34,718 nt of DNA from Gammaproteobacteria bacterium (GTDB lineage Bacteria > Pseudomonadota > Gammaproteobacteria > AKS1): the NCBI GenBank assembly GCA_027006175.1, contig JALTKS010000111.1:1-34718 (forward strand), given 5' to 3'. Under the pieces are notes generated by a model. That model saw only the letters and a list, made by a program, of their open reading frames with translations, was not told where the DNA came from and searched no databases. Within the stretch, counting starts at the first letter, position 1, and each line of letters begins with the position of its first letter. The position numbers were made by a program, and so were the translations under genes. Positions 1-7,061 of this stretch are shown piece after piece.

Positions 1-90
1 CAAAGGTTCAGGGCAATTGAATCGAACAAAGTGAGATTCCCTGAGCCAGCAGCTAAGCTCTGGCAGCAGTGCGAACCCAACTTTCAAACA

Positions 91-138
91 AGAAAAAATA
101 TGTCTCAAAAAATAGGTCTCTGAAAAAATAGGTCTCTG
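91..138. repeat. 16-bp tandem repeat, nearly three units
   Basis: Two exact copies of AAAAAATAGGTCTCTG lie at 107-122 and 123-138. A diverged, shorter unit with the core AAAAAATATGTCTC precedes them at 93-106. The units look like recent slippage duplication. The last unit forms part of the hairpin called as the moaE terminator. Confidence 0.75.
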
Positions 139-147
139 GAACCTATT
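123..147 (-). terminator. probable Rho-independent terminator of moaD-moaE
   Basis: Read on the minus strand, AATAGGT (147-141) and ACCTATT (133-127) can pair as a 7-bp stem with a 7-nt loop, TCCAGAG. A run of T follows directly (to 123). It sits about 50 bp beyond the moaE stop in the direction of transcription. The stem is A/U-rich, so efficiency is uncertain. The neighbouring tandem unit could add a second T-run. Confidence 0.5.
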
Positions 148-193
148 AAATTAAATGCTGGCAGCAGTGCGAACCTGATTTAAAACAACACCC

Positions 194-640
194 TCACCCA
201 TCTGTATTCTTCTCCACCCACCGAGCACCATCTTTCAAGGTCTCTTTTTTCCAAAACGGCGCATCCGTTTTTAATGTCTCAATCAACATCCGCGCCGCAT
301 CAAACGCCGCCCCCCGATGTGCCGACCATGCCGCCACCAGCACAATCGAATCATTCGGCTTAATCTCACCCACACGATGCAAAATCAGACAATCCAAAAT
401 TGGATAATCTGCCATCGCCTGTTCACAAATTTTCTCTAACGCCTTTTCCGTCATGCCGGCGTAATGCTCCAAAAACATCGCACTGACATCATCGCCTTCA
501 TTGAAGTCACGCATCGTTCCAACGAAACTGGTTGTTGCACCATATTGCCCCGCTCCATGCTGTTGAACCAATCCAGCCTCAAAAGCCATTAGCTCACGAT
601 ACGGTTCAAAAGCGCCTTCAAATAAAACCACCTTTGGCAT
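194..640 (-). CDS. moaE: molybdopterin synthase catalytic subunit MoaE
   Basis: This is the large subunit of molybdopterin synthase, which with MoaD converts cyclic pyranopterin monophosphate into molybdopterin by inserting the two dithiolene sulfurs in the cytoplasm. The 148-residue length is normal for MoaE. Family-typical blocks are visible: GATTSFVGTMRDFNEGD near residues 34-50, LEHYAGMTEKALEKI near 57-71, and the lysine-rich C-terminal segment FWKKETLKDGARWVE that carries the substrate-binding lysines. The ATG lies 1 nt after the moaD stop, and the GGAGG in the last moaD codons can serve as its ribosome binding site, so the two subunits are translationally linked. No moaA or moaB is in the window. 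Confidence 0.95.
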   Translation of the reverse strand: MPKVVLFEGAFEPYRELMAFEAGLVQQHGAGQYGATTSFVGTMRDFNEGDDVSAMFLEHYAGMTEKALEKICEQAMADYPILDCLILHRVGEIKPNDSIVLVAAWSAHRGAAFDAARMLIETLKTDAPFWKKETLKDGARWVEKNTDG

Positions 641-641
641 G

Positions 642-875
642 TTAGCCTCCTGTCACTGGCGGAAAAAATGCGACTTCGTCATTATCTTTAACGGTGGCAT
701 CTGCGTTTACGTAATCCTGATTCACCGCCATTAACAAATTACTGGGCATGGCTTTACCCTCCGACACGGCAGACCACACATCTGCCACGGTATTAATATT
801 CGCCGCATCCAGTTCATCATCGCCGCGACCGATTTCATCACGCAAACTCGCAAAAAAAAGTACTTTAATACTCAT
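642..875 (-). CDS. moaD: molybdopterin synthase sulfur carrier subunit MoaD
   Basis: This is a ubiquitin-like sulfur carrier that donates sulfur from its C-terminal thiocarboxylate to the MoaE active site. The 77-residue protein starts MSIKVLFFASLRDE and ends FFPPVTGG, with the double glycine that must be exposed for adenylation by MoeB. An in-frame start further upstream is possible. I chose the ATG at 875 because GAGGG lies 4 nt before it (884-880) and because MoaD proteins begin at this strand. It is the first gene of the moaD-moaE pair and diverges from moaC. Confidence 0.93.
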   Translation of the reverse strand: MSIKVLFFASLRDEIGRGDDELDAANINTVADVWSAVSEGKAMPSNLLMAVNQDYVNADATVKDNDEVAFFPPVTGG

Positions 876-934
876 ATGTCCCTCAAATACGGTGTTCTTA
901 ACCGCTGAAACAAGCAATTCGATGGTCAGGTCGG

Positions 935-940
935 TATAAT
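935..940 (+). promoter_or_regulatory. possible -10 element for moaC
   Basis: A perfect TATAAT lies 35 bp before the moaC ATG in the gap between divergent moaD and moaC. No good -35 hexamer is visible 16-18 bp upstream, so this is a weak call based on the -10 match and its position only. The long conserved Moco RNA motif seen upstream of many moaA operons does not fit in this 100-bp gap. Confidence 0.35.
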
Positions 941-975
941 CAATGCCTAACCGATTTTAAGGAATTGTAACACTG

Positions 976-1455
976 ATGGGTAAACTGACTCACTTTAACG
1001 CGGATGGTAATGCGCACATGGTCAACGTTGGTGATAAAGATGTGACGCGCCGTACCGCTGTAGCCGATGGCTACATTAGTATGGAAACTGACACCTTGAC
1101 GCTGATTTGTGAAGGTGGGCATAAAAAAGGAGACGTACTCGGTATTGCCCGCGTTGCCGGTATCATGGCGGCGAAAAAAACCGCTGACCTCATCCCTTTG
1201 TGTCACCCTTTACCTCTTACCCATCTTGATGTTGTGCTTGAAGCCGAGCAAGAAAATAATCGTGTGTATTGCAAAGTCACGGCTCAAACAGACGGCAAGA
1301 CCGGCGTTGAAATGGAAGCCCTGACTGCTGTACAAATTGCCCTGCTCACTATCTATGACATGTGCAAAGCGGTGGATCGCGGTATGTGTATCAGTGATGT
1401 GCAATTACTCAGTAAAGCCGGTGGCAAATCAGGAAGCTGGCAGCGATCGGGTTAA
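976..1455 (+). CDS. moaC: cyclic pyranopterin monophosphate synthase MoaC
   Basis: MoaC acts with the radical SAM enzyme MoaA in the first step of molybdenum cofactor synthesis, turning the 3',8-cyclo-GTP intermediate into cyclic pyranopterin monophosphate. The 159 residues match the E. coli protein in length and order of motifs: [18 protein letters not shown] at the start, [18 protein letters not shown], the active-site block [23 protein letters not shown], and the aspartate/lysine segment IYDMCKAVD. The conserved C-terminal KAGGKSGSW is present. AAGGA about 12 nt upstream supports the ATG. mutH starts 3 nt after its stop. Confidence 0.96.
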   Translation: MGKLTHFNADGNAHMVNVGDKDVTRRTAVADGYISMETDTLTLICEGGHKKGDVLGIARVAGIMAAKKTADLIPLCHPLPLTHLDVVLEAEQENNRVYCKVTAQTDGKTGVEMEALTAVQIALLTIYDMCKAVDRGMCISDVQLLSKAGGKSGSWQRSG

Positions 1456-1458
1456 TAT

Positions 1459-2136
1459 ATGCCTCTGCCACAACCGCCGCGCAGTGAAGCCGAGCTACAA
1501 CAGCGCATTGATGCTATCGCCGGTTTACAGGTTCATGAACTCGCTGAGCAATGCGGTATTCACGTTCCTACCGATTTACGTCATCACAAGGGCTGGTTAG
1601 GCGATCTGGCCGAACGGGCTTTAGGCTGTGATGCCGCATCTTTGTCAGAGCCTGATTTCATGGGCTTAGGTATAGAATTAAAAACCTTACCCGTGAATCA
1701 AAAAGGCTTACTGCAAGAATCAACGTACATTTGCAGCGTGCCTCTCAAAGACACTGCCAAACATCAATGGCAAACCAGCTGTGTTTATAAAAAACTTCGC
1801 CATGTGCTCTGGCTACCGGTGCAAGCAAGCCCGGAGATTCCTCTGGCTGAACGTTATATTGGCACCGGATTATTATGGCGCGCATCAGAAGCTGAACTTG
1901 CTGTGCTGGAACAAGACTGGCAAGAATTAATGAGCATTATTACGCTCGGTCAATTTGAATCGTTAAGTGCTCAACATGGGGATGTATTACAAATTAGACC
2001 CAAAGCGGCCAATGCCCGTGTGTTAGTCGATGCTATTGGACCCGATGGGAAATTAATTCAGACCTTACCACGCGGGTTTTACTTACGTCCTCATTTTACC
2101 AACCACTTATTAGAACAACATTTTCTGGCGCGTTAA
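1459..2136 (+). CDS. mutH: DNA mismatch repair endonuclease MutH
   Basis: MutH is the sequence- and methylation-specific nickase of methyl-directed mismatch repair. It is activated by MutS-MutL and cuts the unmethylated strand at hemimethylated GATC. The 225 residues align along the whole E. coli protein. The restriction-enzyme-like catalytic residues are present as E52, D66, E73 and K75, the last three in DFMGLGIELK. The later blocks ELMSIITLGQFE, LQIRPKAANAR and LPRGFYLRPHFT are also intact. It begins 3 nt after moaC, so it probably shares that transcript although the two have no functional link. Presence of mutH implies a Dam methylase elsewhere in the genome. Confidence 0.96.
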   Translation: MPLPQPPRSEAELQQRIDAIAGLQVHELAEQCGIHVPTDLRHHKGWLGDLAERALGCDAASLSEPDFMGLGIELKTLPVNQKGLLQESTYICSVPLKDTAKHQWQTSCVYKKLRHVLWLPVQASPEIPLAERYIGTGLLWRASEAELAVLEQDWQELMSIITLGQFESLSAQHGDVLQIRPKAANARVLVDAIGPDGKLIQTLPRGFYLRPHFTNHLLEQHFLAR

Positions 2137-2145
2137 GAAAAACTA

Positions 2146-2535
2146 CTATGTCACCTTATCCCAAATTTCACGTATCTGATTTGATAACGTCATCGGATCA
2201 AAGGGTTTAGCAATCACATCGACGGCTCCCATGCTAATGTATTCCTGAATTTCATGCGGTTGCACTCTTGCTGTCATAAAAATAGCGGGAACATCTTGAA
2301 GCCCATTAATGTCCCGTAATTTACCCAGCGTTGTCGGACCATCCATCTCTGGCATCATCACATCCAACAACATTAATTGTGGGGAAAATTGTTCTGCCTT
2401 ATCCAGCGCCTCTTGCCCAGAACTGCATATCTCCAGGGTAAAGCGCCCTACTTGCTCCAGCGCTAATTTCGCGACGGCCTGAATATCGGGCTCATCCTCG
2501 ACATATAAAATTCGGTTGATATCCTGCTGCGACAA
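2146..2535 (-). CDS. single-domain response regulator (CheY-like receiver)
   Basis: This protein consists only of a receiver domain. Counting from the TTG at 2550, the acidic pocket is in YVEDEPD, the phospho-acceptor aspartate is D63 in LLDVMMPEMDG, the switch threonine is T93 in FMTA, and K115 is in AKPFDP. There is no output domain, so it should act by protein-protein contact or phosphotransfer. The reading frame has no ATG start. TTG at 2550 is possible, but TTG at 2535 has GGAGAAG 6 nt upstream and is preferred (129 residues). No histidine kinase is adjacent; the nearest is the MASE1 kinase at 25902-27551. It ends 9 bp from the convergent mutH stop. Confidence 0.88.
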   Translation of the reverse strand: MSQQDINRILYVEDEPDIQAVAKLALEQVGRFTLEICSSGQEALDKAEQFSPQLMLLDVMMPEMDGPTTLGKLRDINGLQDVPAIFMTARVQPHEIQEYISMGAVDVIAKPFDPMTLSNQIREIWDKVT

Positions 2536-2541
2536 AAGAAT

Positions 2542-2548
2542 CTTCTCC
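2542..2548 (-). promoter_or_regulatory. Shine-Dalgarno site deciding a TTG start
   Basis: GGAGAAG on the minus strand lies 6 nt before TTG at 2535-2533. It overlaps the alternative TTG at 2550, which has no such site. This supports the shorter receiver protein beginning SQQDINRILYVEDE after the initiator. Confidence 0.6.
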
Positions 2549-2671
2549 AACGAGGTAAACGAGGTAATTATTAAGTTATTTCTACTGAACTTTATCGGTT
2601 AAACGGTCATAATCTTTAATTATAAACTAGCCCCCTATCTAAACATATATAGCAATACAACCGACTGATTT

Positions 2672-2989
2672 ATGACACGTTTTATATTACATATGCTTGC
2701 CCATCTACTCGTGCCCGGGCTGGTTGCACGATTGGCATTCAAGGCAAATTGGCAAAAGGCATGGCTGATCATGGTAACCACCATGATCGTCGATCTGGAC
2801 CATTTATTAAGTACGCCTGTTTTTGACCCTGACCGTTGTAGCATAGGAACGCACTTACTTCATACAGAGCCGGCAATGGCCGTGTATGGCATCATGCTGT
2901 TAATCCCTCAAGTAAGAATTATTGCCAGCGGTTTACTCATTCATATGGCACTTGATGCTATCGACTGTTATTTTCAACTATTTTCATAG
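2672..2989 (+). CDS. small integral membrane protein, DUF6122-like
   Basis: The 105-residue protein has about three hydrophobic helices (roughly residues 10-22, 28-42 and 70-98) interrupted by conserved-looking polar residues: H7, H11, the DLDH cluster at 41-44, D52, H61, H64 and H91 with D95. The pattern of membrane-embedded histidines and aspartates resembles the DUF6122 family, and more distantly the YdjM-type membrane metal-dependent hydrolases. I recognise the family only by its general look, and no function is established. It stands alone, with about 120 bp of AT-rich sequence upstream and no strong ribosome binding site. Confidence 0.6.
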   Translation: MTRFILHMLAHLLVPGLVARLAFKANWQKAWLIMVTTMIVDLDHLLSTPVFDPDRCSIGTHLLHTEPAMAVYGIMLLIPQVRIIASGLLIHMALDAIDCYFQLFS

Positions 2990-3068
2990 AAACCAGAAAA
3001 TGCTGACAAACTTTCTTTTAGTGGAAATGTCCTATGTTTAGACATAAGGAAACAACGGAGTTTTTAAT

Positions 3069-3617
3069 ATGAAACGCCCAATACAATTTACAGCTCTTAG
3101 CTTACTCATTTTCAGCCTTGCGGGTTGTGCTTATCAGCCACCTAAAGATGTCAATTCCACGTTTTATGCCCCACCCGTCGGAGCAACGCTTCAATTACAT
3201 TCACCGATTACAATGCCGGCTAATGAAGGGCAGGTTCTTATACAAGATGGCAAAATTGTTACTTCTTACTGGGGCGTTGATGCTTACTATCCCAATTGTA
3301 ACTTTGAATTACGAAATAATGCTGAAGTAGAACGTATCGTAGAGCCTGATACTTTTATTGTTACACGCGTTATCCGAGACACAGAGGACGTAAGGTTGCA
3401 CCTTCCCACCATGGTTGCTACAAATGGTTCTGGTAGCGGTGGTCCACCTAATACAGATTCAATCACCATCATGGATTTAAAGTCTGACAAACAACCTGAA
3501 GTAATGCGAATGAGTTGCCAACAATGGGACTCGCCAAATGAAGCAACCCACTTGAGTATTGAACAAATACGTAAAACGCTTAAACCTTTATTTACACTTG
3601 AATTACCCAGTAATTAA
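3069..3617 (+). CDS. outer-membrane-type lipoprotein of unknown function
   Basis: The N-terminus is a lipoprotein signal, with KR at residues 2-3, a hydrophobic stretch, and lipobox LAGC with C20 as the lipidation site. Residue +2 is Ala, not Asp, so export to the outer membrane by Lol is expected. The rest (about 160 residues) is a soluble domain with three further cysteines and the phrase LIQDGKIVTSYWGVDAYYPNCNFELRN, which looks like a beta-rich fold. I do not recognise a named family. GGAG 8 nt before the ATG supports the start. Its 3' end overlaps the convergent mgtC remnant by 4 bp. Confidence 0.75.
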   Translation: MKRPIQFTALSLLIFSLAGCAYQPPKDVNSTFYAPPVGATLQLHSPITMPANEGQVLIQDGKIVTSYWGVDAYYPNCNFELRNNAEVERIVEPDTFIVTRVIRDTEDVRLHLPTMVATNGSGSGGPPNTDSITIMDLKSDKQPEVMRMSCQQWDSPNEATHLSIEQIRKTLKPLFTLELPSN

Positions 3618-3916
3618 TCACCGCTTGGGGTAATACTAAATTCAATTAAACGCTCAACAGATTTTAAACTCTCGGCAAGACTCCGAAAATTTTCGGAGTC
3701 GCTAGTGTAAATCGTCATTTCATATTCAAACAAACGCCCTTCATCAGCAAGATGGTAACTCGGGTGAAAACTCTTAATAGCGTGAGCGCTAATCAATCCA
3801 TCAATATCTTTTTGATTCACTGTTAGCAACATTAATAGCAATGATGAGATACAAACTAATGTGTGCGTACGTAAACCAGCCGGGCGACCATGCCAGGCAC
3901 GTTCCAAGTCAATAAC
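3614..3916 (-). pseudogene. MgtC/SapB family protein, in-frame internal deletion and 5' truncation
   Basis: MgtC/SapB proteins are inner-membrane proteins of about 220-240 residues with a soluble C-terminal domain. This frame keeps two ends of that family and lacks the middle. VIDLERAWHGRPAGLRTHTLV (3916 down) matches the conserved first cytoplasmic loop, and LLLMLLT matches the start of the next helix. The frame then runs without break into a C-terminal part, HLADEGRLFEYEMTIYTSD to EFSITPSGD, that matches the family's terminal domain. About 100 residues of membrane core, including the usual GIGFLGAG block, are gone, and so is the first helix. An in-frame TGA near 3937 and the lack of an ATG argue against a functional start. 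Confidence 0.7.
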
Positions 3917-3969
3917 AAGGGGGTAGTAACAATAATCATTTCATCTAACATAATCGGTATAATTCCAAA

Positions 3970-4548
3970 TTATTTATAACAAGATTTTAATTGATCAACC
4001 AAAATTTCATTGCCTATCTTTCTCAGTGTTTCAATATTTCGTTGCGGAATGTCTTCAATGTTAAGGCCTCGCTCAAGCCACTCCTCGGTAACGTCACTAA
4101 TACTTTCTTCTCTTAATAAATGCAACATTGGATAAGGTGAACGATTGGTATAGTTAGAAGCATCATCTTCGCTACAATCAGCAAAACAATAATCCGGATG
4201 AAAACTGGCTACCTGAACAACACCAGACAATTCCATTTCATCAATCATGACATCGACCACACCCAGAAAATCATTGTAGTCAGAAAACACCGTCATGCAT
4301 TGAGGATGTACAAGTAAAACAGTCTCTATTTCTTCTCTTGGTGCTTTTAGCATTTGTTGAATGGCGAATAAACTATCCTCTAATAACTGTTCTTGCGTAG
4401 TGGCATTAGAAACCTCAATAGACAAGCGATCACTTTCATACACCTTATTGGCAAATGGGCATAAATTATAGTGAATAACGGTACTTTTAACCCAGTAGCG
4501 TGTTGCTTTAATGATTTCTTCTACCGAGAAATTATTTTTGTGACCCAT
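3970..4548 (-). CDS. DUF1415 family protein
   Basis: The 192-residue soluble protein belongs to DUF1415, a proteobacterial family without known function. Recognisable blocks are VIHYNLCPFANKVY near residues 24-37, LVHPQ, the family signature VASFHPDYCFADCSEDDASN near 113-132, and NRSPYPMLHLLREESI. The conserved Cys, His and Asp in these blocks suggest a metal site or an enzyme, but that is inference. The gene diverges from the cNMP-GGDEF gene across about 108 bp that must hold both promoters. Confidence 0.88.
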   Translation of the reverse strand: MGHKNNFSVEEIIKATRYWVKSTVIHYNLCPFANKVYESDRLSIEVSNATTQEQLLEDSLFAIQQMLKAPREEIETVLLVHPQCMTVFSDYNDFLGVVDVMIDEMELSGVVQVASFHPDYCFADCSEDDASNYTNRSPYPMLHLLREESISDVTEEWLERGLNIEDIPQRNIETLRKIGNEILVDQLKSCYK

Positions 4549-4656
4549 GACTCATTCTACCTGTGCGTCAGCACACAAATTAAGGTTTTGCTGATTGTAC
4601 TCCATGCACACTATGCCACACTCTATACAACAGACATTTAAGAGATATTCTACAAA

Positions 4657-5625
4657 ATGAATCAGGCCAGCAACATTGATAATACATTAACGACAGAAGC
4701 ACTTAAATCTCAGCATATTTTACGTGGTGAATCTGACGCTAATCTTGTCTGGCTATTAAAGCACAGTGAACAACGCGCCTACAATGCCGGGGATGTTTTA
4801 CTTAGTCCTGAGAAGAACAATAACATCCTATATCTTGTTATTGATGGTCGCGTTCAGGTGCGTCTTGATTGGCAAGGCCATGAAGCACTTGCTTATCTTG
4901 AAGCGGGGCACTGTGTAGGTGAGATGTCCATTATTGAAGGAAAGCGACCTTCCGCTATTGTGGTGACCGAACAAAATTGCCGACTACTGTTAATTGAAAA
5001 AAATATTGTCTGGGCATTGATTGAACGATCTAATTCCGTTGCAAGAAATTTACTCTACATCTTATCTTCCCGTGTACGTAAAGATAATCTGGTTATTTTT
5101 GAAAGCCGACAACAACAGGCTATTTCTGAACAAAATTCAAAAATTGATGCCCTAACCAATCTCTACAATCGACGCTGGCTGGATGAGCATCTACCTCGCA
5201 TCATTCAACGAGCACAAAAAAATAATCATGCCTTTTGTATTTTAATGTTAGATATCGACCACTTTAAATTATTTAATGACAATCATGGACACCATGCTGG
5301 TGATACAGCTCTGACACTTGTTGCAGAAAGTCTTGCTGATAACATCAGACCTTATGATTCTGCCGCACGTTATGGTGGTGAGGAATTTATTATATTACTA
5401 CCTGATACCGCAGCAACGGAAGCACGTATTATTGCGGAACGTCTTCGTGAGCAAATTCGAAATCAACCGATTGAAAATATCAAAGGTAAACGGCTACCTA
5501 TGTTGACTGTTTCTATTGGTATGGCTGAATTAACGCCGCAACAAAATGCAAACCGTCTTATTGATGCCGCAGACGCGGCGCTTTATCGCGCCAAAGATAA
5601 TGGCAGGAATTGTGTTGCGATTTAG
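4657..5625 (+). CDS. diguanylate cyclase with N-terminal cyclic-nucleotide-binding domain
   Basis: Residues about 20-145 form a cNMP-binding beta-barrel with the phosphate-binding cassette GEMSIIEGKRPSA at 88-100. A short linker joins a GGDEF domain at about 160-322. The active-site signature is RYGGEEF (GGEEF at 240-244), with LDIDHFKLFNDNHGHHAGD upstream, so cyclic-di-GMP synthesis from two GTP is expected. RPYD at 231-234, five residues before the signature, is an intact RxxD product-inhibition site. There is no transmembrane segment, so it is cytosolic. The ligand of the sensor domain (cAMP or another) cannot be told from sequence. Its 3' end faces a convergent gene 6 bp away. Confidence 0.93.
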   Translation: MNQASNIDNTLTTEALKSQHILRGESDANLVWLLKHSEQRAYNAGDVLLSPEKNNNILYLVIDGRVQVRLDWQGHEALAYLEAGHCVGEMSIIEGKRPSAIVVTEQNCRLLLIEKNIVWALIERSNSVARNLLYILSSRVRKDNLVIFESRQQQAISEQNSKIDALTNLYNRRWLDEHLPRIIQRAQKNNHAFCILMLDIDHFKLFNDNHGHHAGDTALTLVAESLADNIRPYDSAARYGGEEFIILLPDTAATEARIIAERLREQIRNQPIENIKGKRLPMLTVSIGMAELTPQQNANRLIDAADAALYRAKDNGRNCVAI

Positions 5626-5631
5626 TACCAC

Positions 5632-6024
5632 TTAGTGAAGAGGCTTACCTTTACTCGGCATATTCAAGTCAACTTTAACCTGATTAACTCGCGTTTCATC
5701 AAATACCAGATCAATGGATATTTGCTGGTCATCCTGAATAATTTTTACCTGCTTTAAATCCTGTAAGCGCAGTGCCAACCAGGCACAACTGGCAGCGATC
5801 ATTGCATCATTTTCGCCTATCAGTGCTTGTGCAAGATAACCGGCAACAAATTGGGCGCGCTGTAACAAATCAGGATCATTGATTTTTTCACCTGCCAATT
5901 CAAAACCCGAGCTCATCTCTTCATCCATCTTGTCGAGATATTCCAACTGCTTCGCAGGTAATGACTTGGCACGGTCATACTCAATTTGTGACTGCCCATT
6001 TACAAAAACTTGCATCATACTCAT
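5632..6024 (-). CDS. conserved-looking hypothetical protein
   Basis: This is a 130-residue soluble, acidic protein with no signal peptide and no membrane segment. The first 70 residues are helical and charged (AKSLPAKQLEYLDKMDEEM), the middle is Ala-rich (MIAASCAWLALRLQDL), and the C-terminal 45 residues alternate as beta-strands (VKIIQDDQQISIDLVFDE). I do not recognise the family. There are several Met codons at the start (residues 1, 3 and 4), so the start may shift by a few residues. It diverges from the Trp-rich small protein across about 84 bp. Confidence 0.65.
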   Translation of the reverse strand: MSMMQVFVNGQSQIEYDRAKSLPAKQLEYLDKMDEEMSSGFELAGEKINDPDLLQRAQFVAGYLAQALIGENDAMIAASCAWLALRLQDLKQVKIIQDDQQISIDLVFDETRVNQVKVDLNMPSKGKPLH

Positions 6025-6108
6025 TGTCTAATATTCTTCGCGTGGCTATAAAATGGCGCTAGAATAGTATTACCAACACGATGTGGCAACTATAAATAGC
6101 GAATAAAA

Positions 6109-6309
6109 ATGAATTTTCATATTCCTGACTGGGTAAACTGGCTAGCACAAGATGCTGATGGGTGCTGGTGGGGCTACAGCGTAGAACCACTCCAGCATCA
6201 CAAAGGCTGGTACGAAAATGAAGTTGGCGACTACATTTTGTTAGTAAAAGAAGCCGCCAATAGTGACTGGCGTAGCACGCTACGCCAACACAAAAACCTT
6301 AGTGATTAA
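6109..6309 (+). CDS. small Trp-rich hypothetical protein
   Basis: The 66 residues include six tryptophans (8, 11, 20, 21, 34 and 54) and no signal or membrane segment. The core DGCWWGYSVEPLQHHKGWYENEVGDYILL looks like a compact beta-sheet domain. The frame is open throughout and the codon use resembles the neighbours, which supports a real gene. No ribosome binding site is evident before the ATG. The stop overlaps the convergent next gene by 4 bp. Function unknown. Confidence 0.6.
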   Translation: MNFHIPDWVNWLAQDADGCWWGYSVEPLQHHKGWYENEVGDYILLVKEAANSDWRSTLRQHKNLSD

Positions 6310-6527
6310 CTATACGATATTTCCGGATTTAAACCCGCACGATTAAGCTGTTCCATTACGTTCATCGCCATATCGCAATGCTCATCAACTTCAATCGTAA
6401 ACTCACGTGGCGTTCCCTTACCAAATTCCACATTATTGACATGCGTCATCGCCAACAAATCCGCCTTAATCAAGGTTAATCTATCTGTATCGACTTGCTC
6501 ATTAATATAAAAATGCAGTGTATTCAC
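6306..6527 (-). CDS. small protein with a possible ferredoxin-like (HMA/ACT-type) fold
   Basis: The 73-residue protein shows a beta-alpha-beta-beta-alpha-beta rhythm: TLHFYIN, DRLTLIKADLLAM, VNNVEFGK, REFTIEVDE, MAMNVMEQLNRAG, PEISYS. This fits the fold of heavy-metal-associated domains, but the CxxC metal-binding pair is absent, so it is not a standard copper or mercury carrier. The start is GTG at 6527 with AGGAG about 6-10 nt before it. Family placement is a guess; that it is a real gene is more secure. Confidence 0.55.
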   Translation of the reverse strand: MNTLHFYINEQVDTDRLTLIKADLLAMTHVNNVEFGKGTPREFTIEVDEHCDMAMNVMEQLNRAGLNPEISYS

Positions 6528-6690
6528 ATTTCTCTCCTAATCAGTCACTTCTTATTTGCCATTTTTAACGTCCAATCACCTATGTAAATCAGGTCTTCTT
6601 CATTTTCATCCCTGCATAATTTATAGCCTAGCTGATTTAATTTACGTTACCATGATTTTCATCAAAAAATTAAAAAAGAGATATGCCCCT

Positions 6691-6948
6691 ATGAATCGTA
6701 TTACTATTTACAGCACGGCTACTTGTCCAATTTGTGATAAAGCTAAGTCATTGTTCAAAAAGTGGAATATTGAATTTAAAGAATGCCGCGTCGATATAGA
6801 CAAGGCTGCACTCAAGGAAATGCTCACCATCACCAATCATGCTCGTACAGTCCCGCAAATAATCATTGATAATAAATGGATTGGCGGGTTCACAGAATTG
6901 ACTGAATTACACATGGATGGAGAGCTTGATAGCTTGATTAACACCTAA
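6691..6948 (+). CDS. glutaredoxin (GrxC-like)
   Basis: The 85-residue protein is the size of classical glutaredoxin 3, which uses glutathione to reduce protein disulfides and mixed disulfides. The active site is CPIC (C12 and C15), a variant of the usual CPYC. The cis-proline motif TVPQIIID and the glutathione-binding segment IGGFTELTELH follow in the normal places. The frame is open upstream to 6556, but the ATG at 6691 has an A/G-rich AAAAAAGAG about 10 nt before it and begins exactly at the first strand, so the shorter form is correct. It stands alone between small genes and the PAS-GGDEF-EAL gene. Confidence 0.92.
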   Translation: MNRITIYSTATCPICDKAKSLFKKWNIEFKECRVDIDKAALKEMLTITNHARTVPQIIIDNKWIGGFTELTELHMDGELDSLINT

Positions 6949-7061
6949 AATAACAAGCACTTTGAAAAATCTCTTCTATAATTATCCCTGTCTCGCTTAA
7001 TAGCTCGATAACATGTCGTTATTTAACGATATGAACCCCTTAAACTAACAACAAGCTATCA

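Larger units (their letters stand above)
60..175. repeat. 18-bp direct repeat pair flanking a tandem repeat
   Basis: CTGGCAGCAGTGCGAACC occurs exactly at 60-77 and again at 158-175, 98 bp apart. Both copies lie beyond the 3' end of moaE and outside any gene I can support. The copies flank an A-rich tandem repeat. This could be an intergenic repeat family or the scar of a lost insertion, but no coding remnant is visible between them. Confidence 0.75.

Noticed and set aside
642-917. Longer MoaD with a 14-residue N-terminal extension
   Set aside because: ATG 875 has a GAGGG ribosome binding site and matches the normal MoaD N-terminus; the extension is not family-like.
876-975. Moco riboswitch upstream of moaC
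   Set aside because: The gap is only about 100 bp, and I see no matching multi-stem structure; the motif normally precedes moaA.
940-1206. 88-codon open frame on the minus strand over moaC
   Set aside because: It lies antisense within the clear moaC gene and has no family features; it is a shadow of the real gene.
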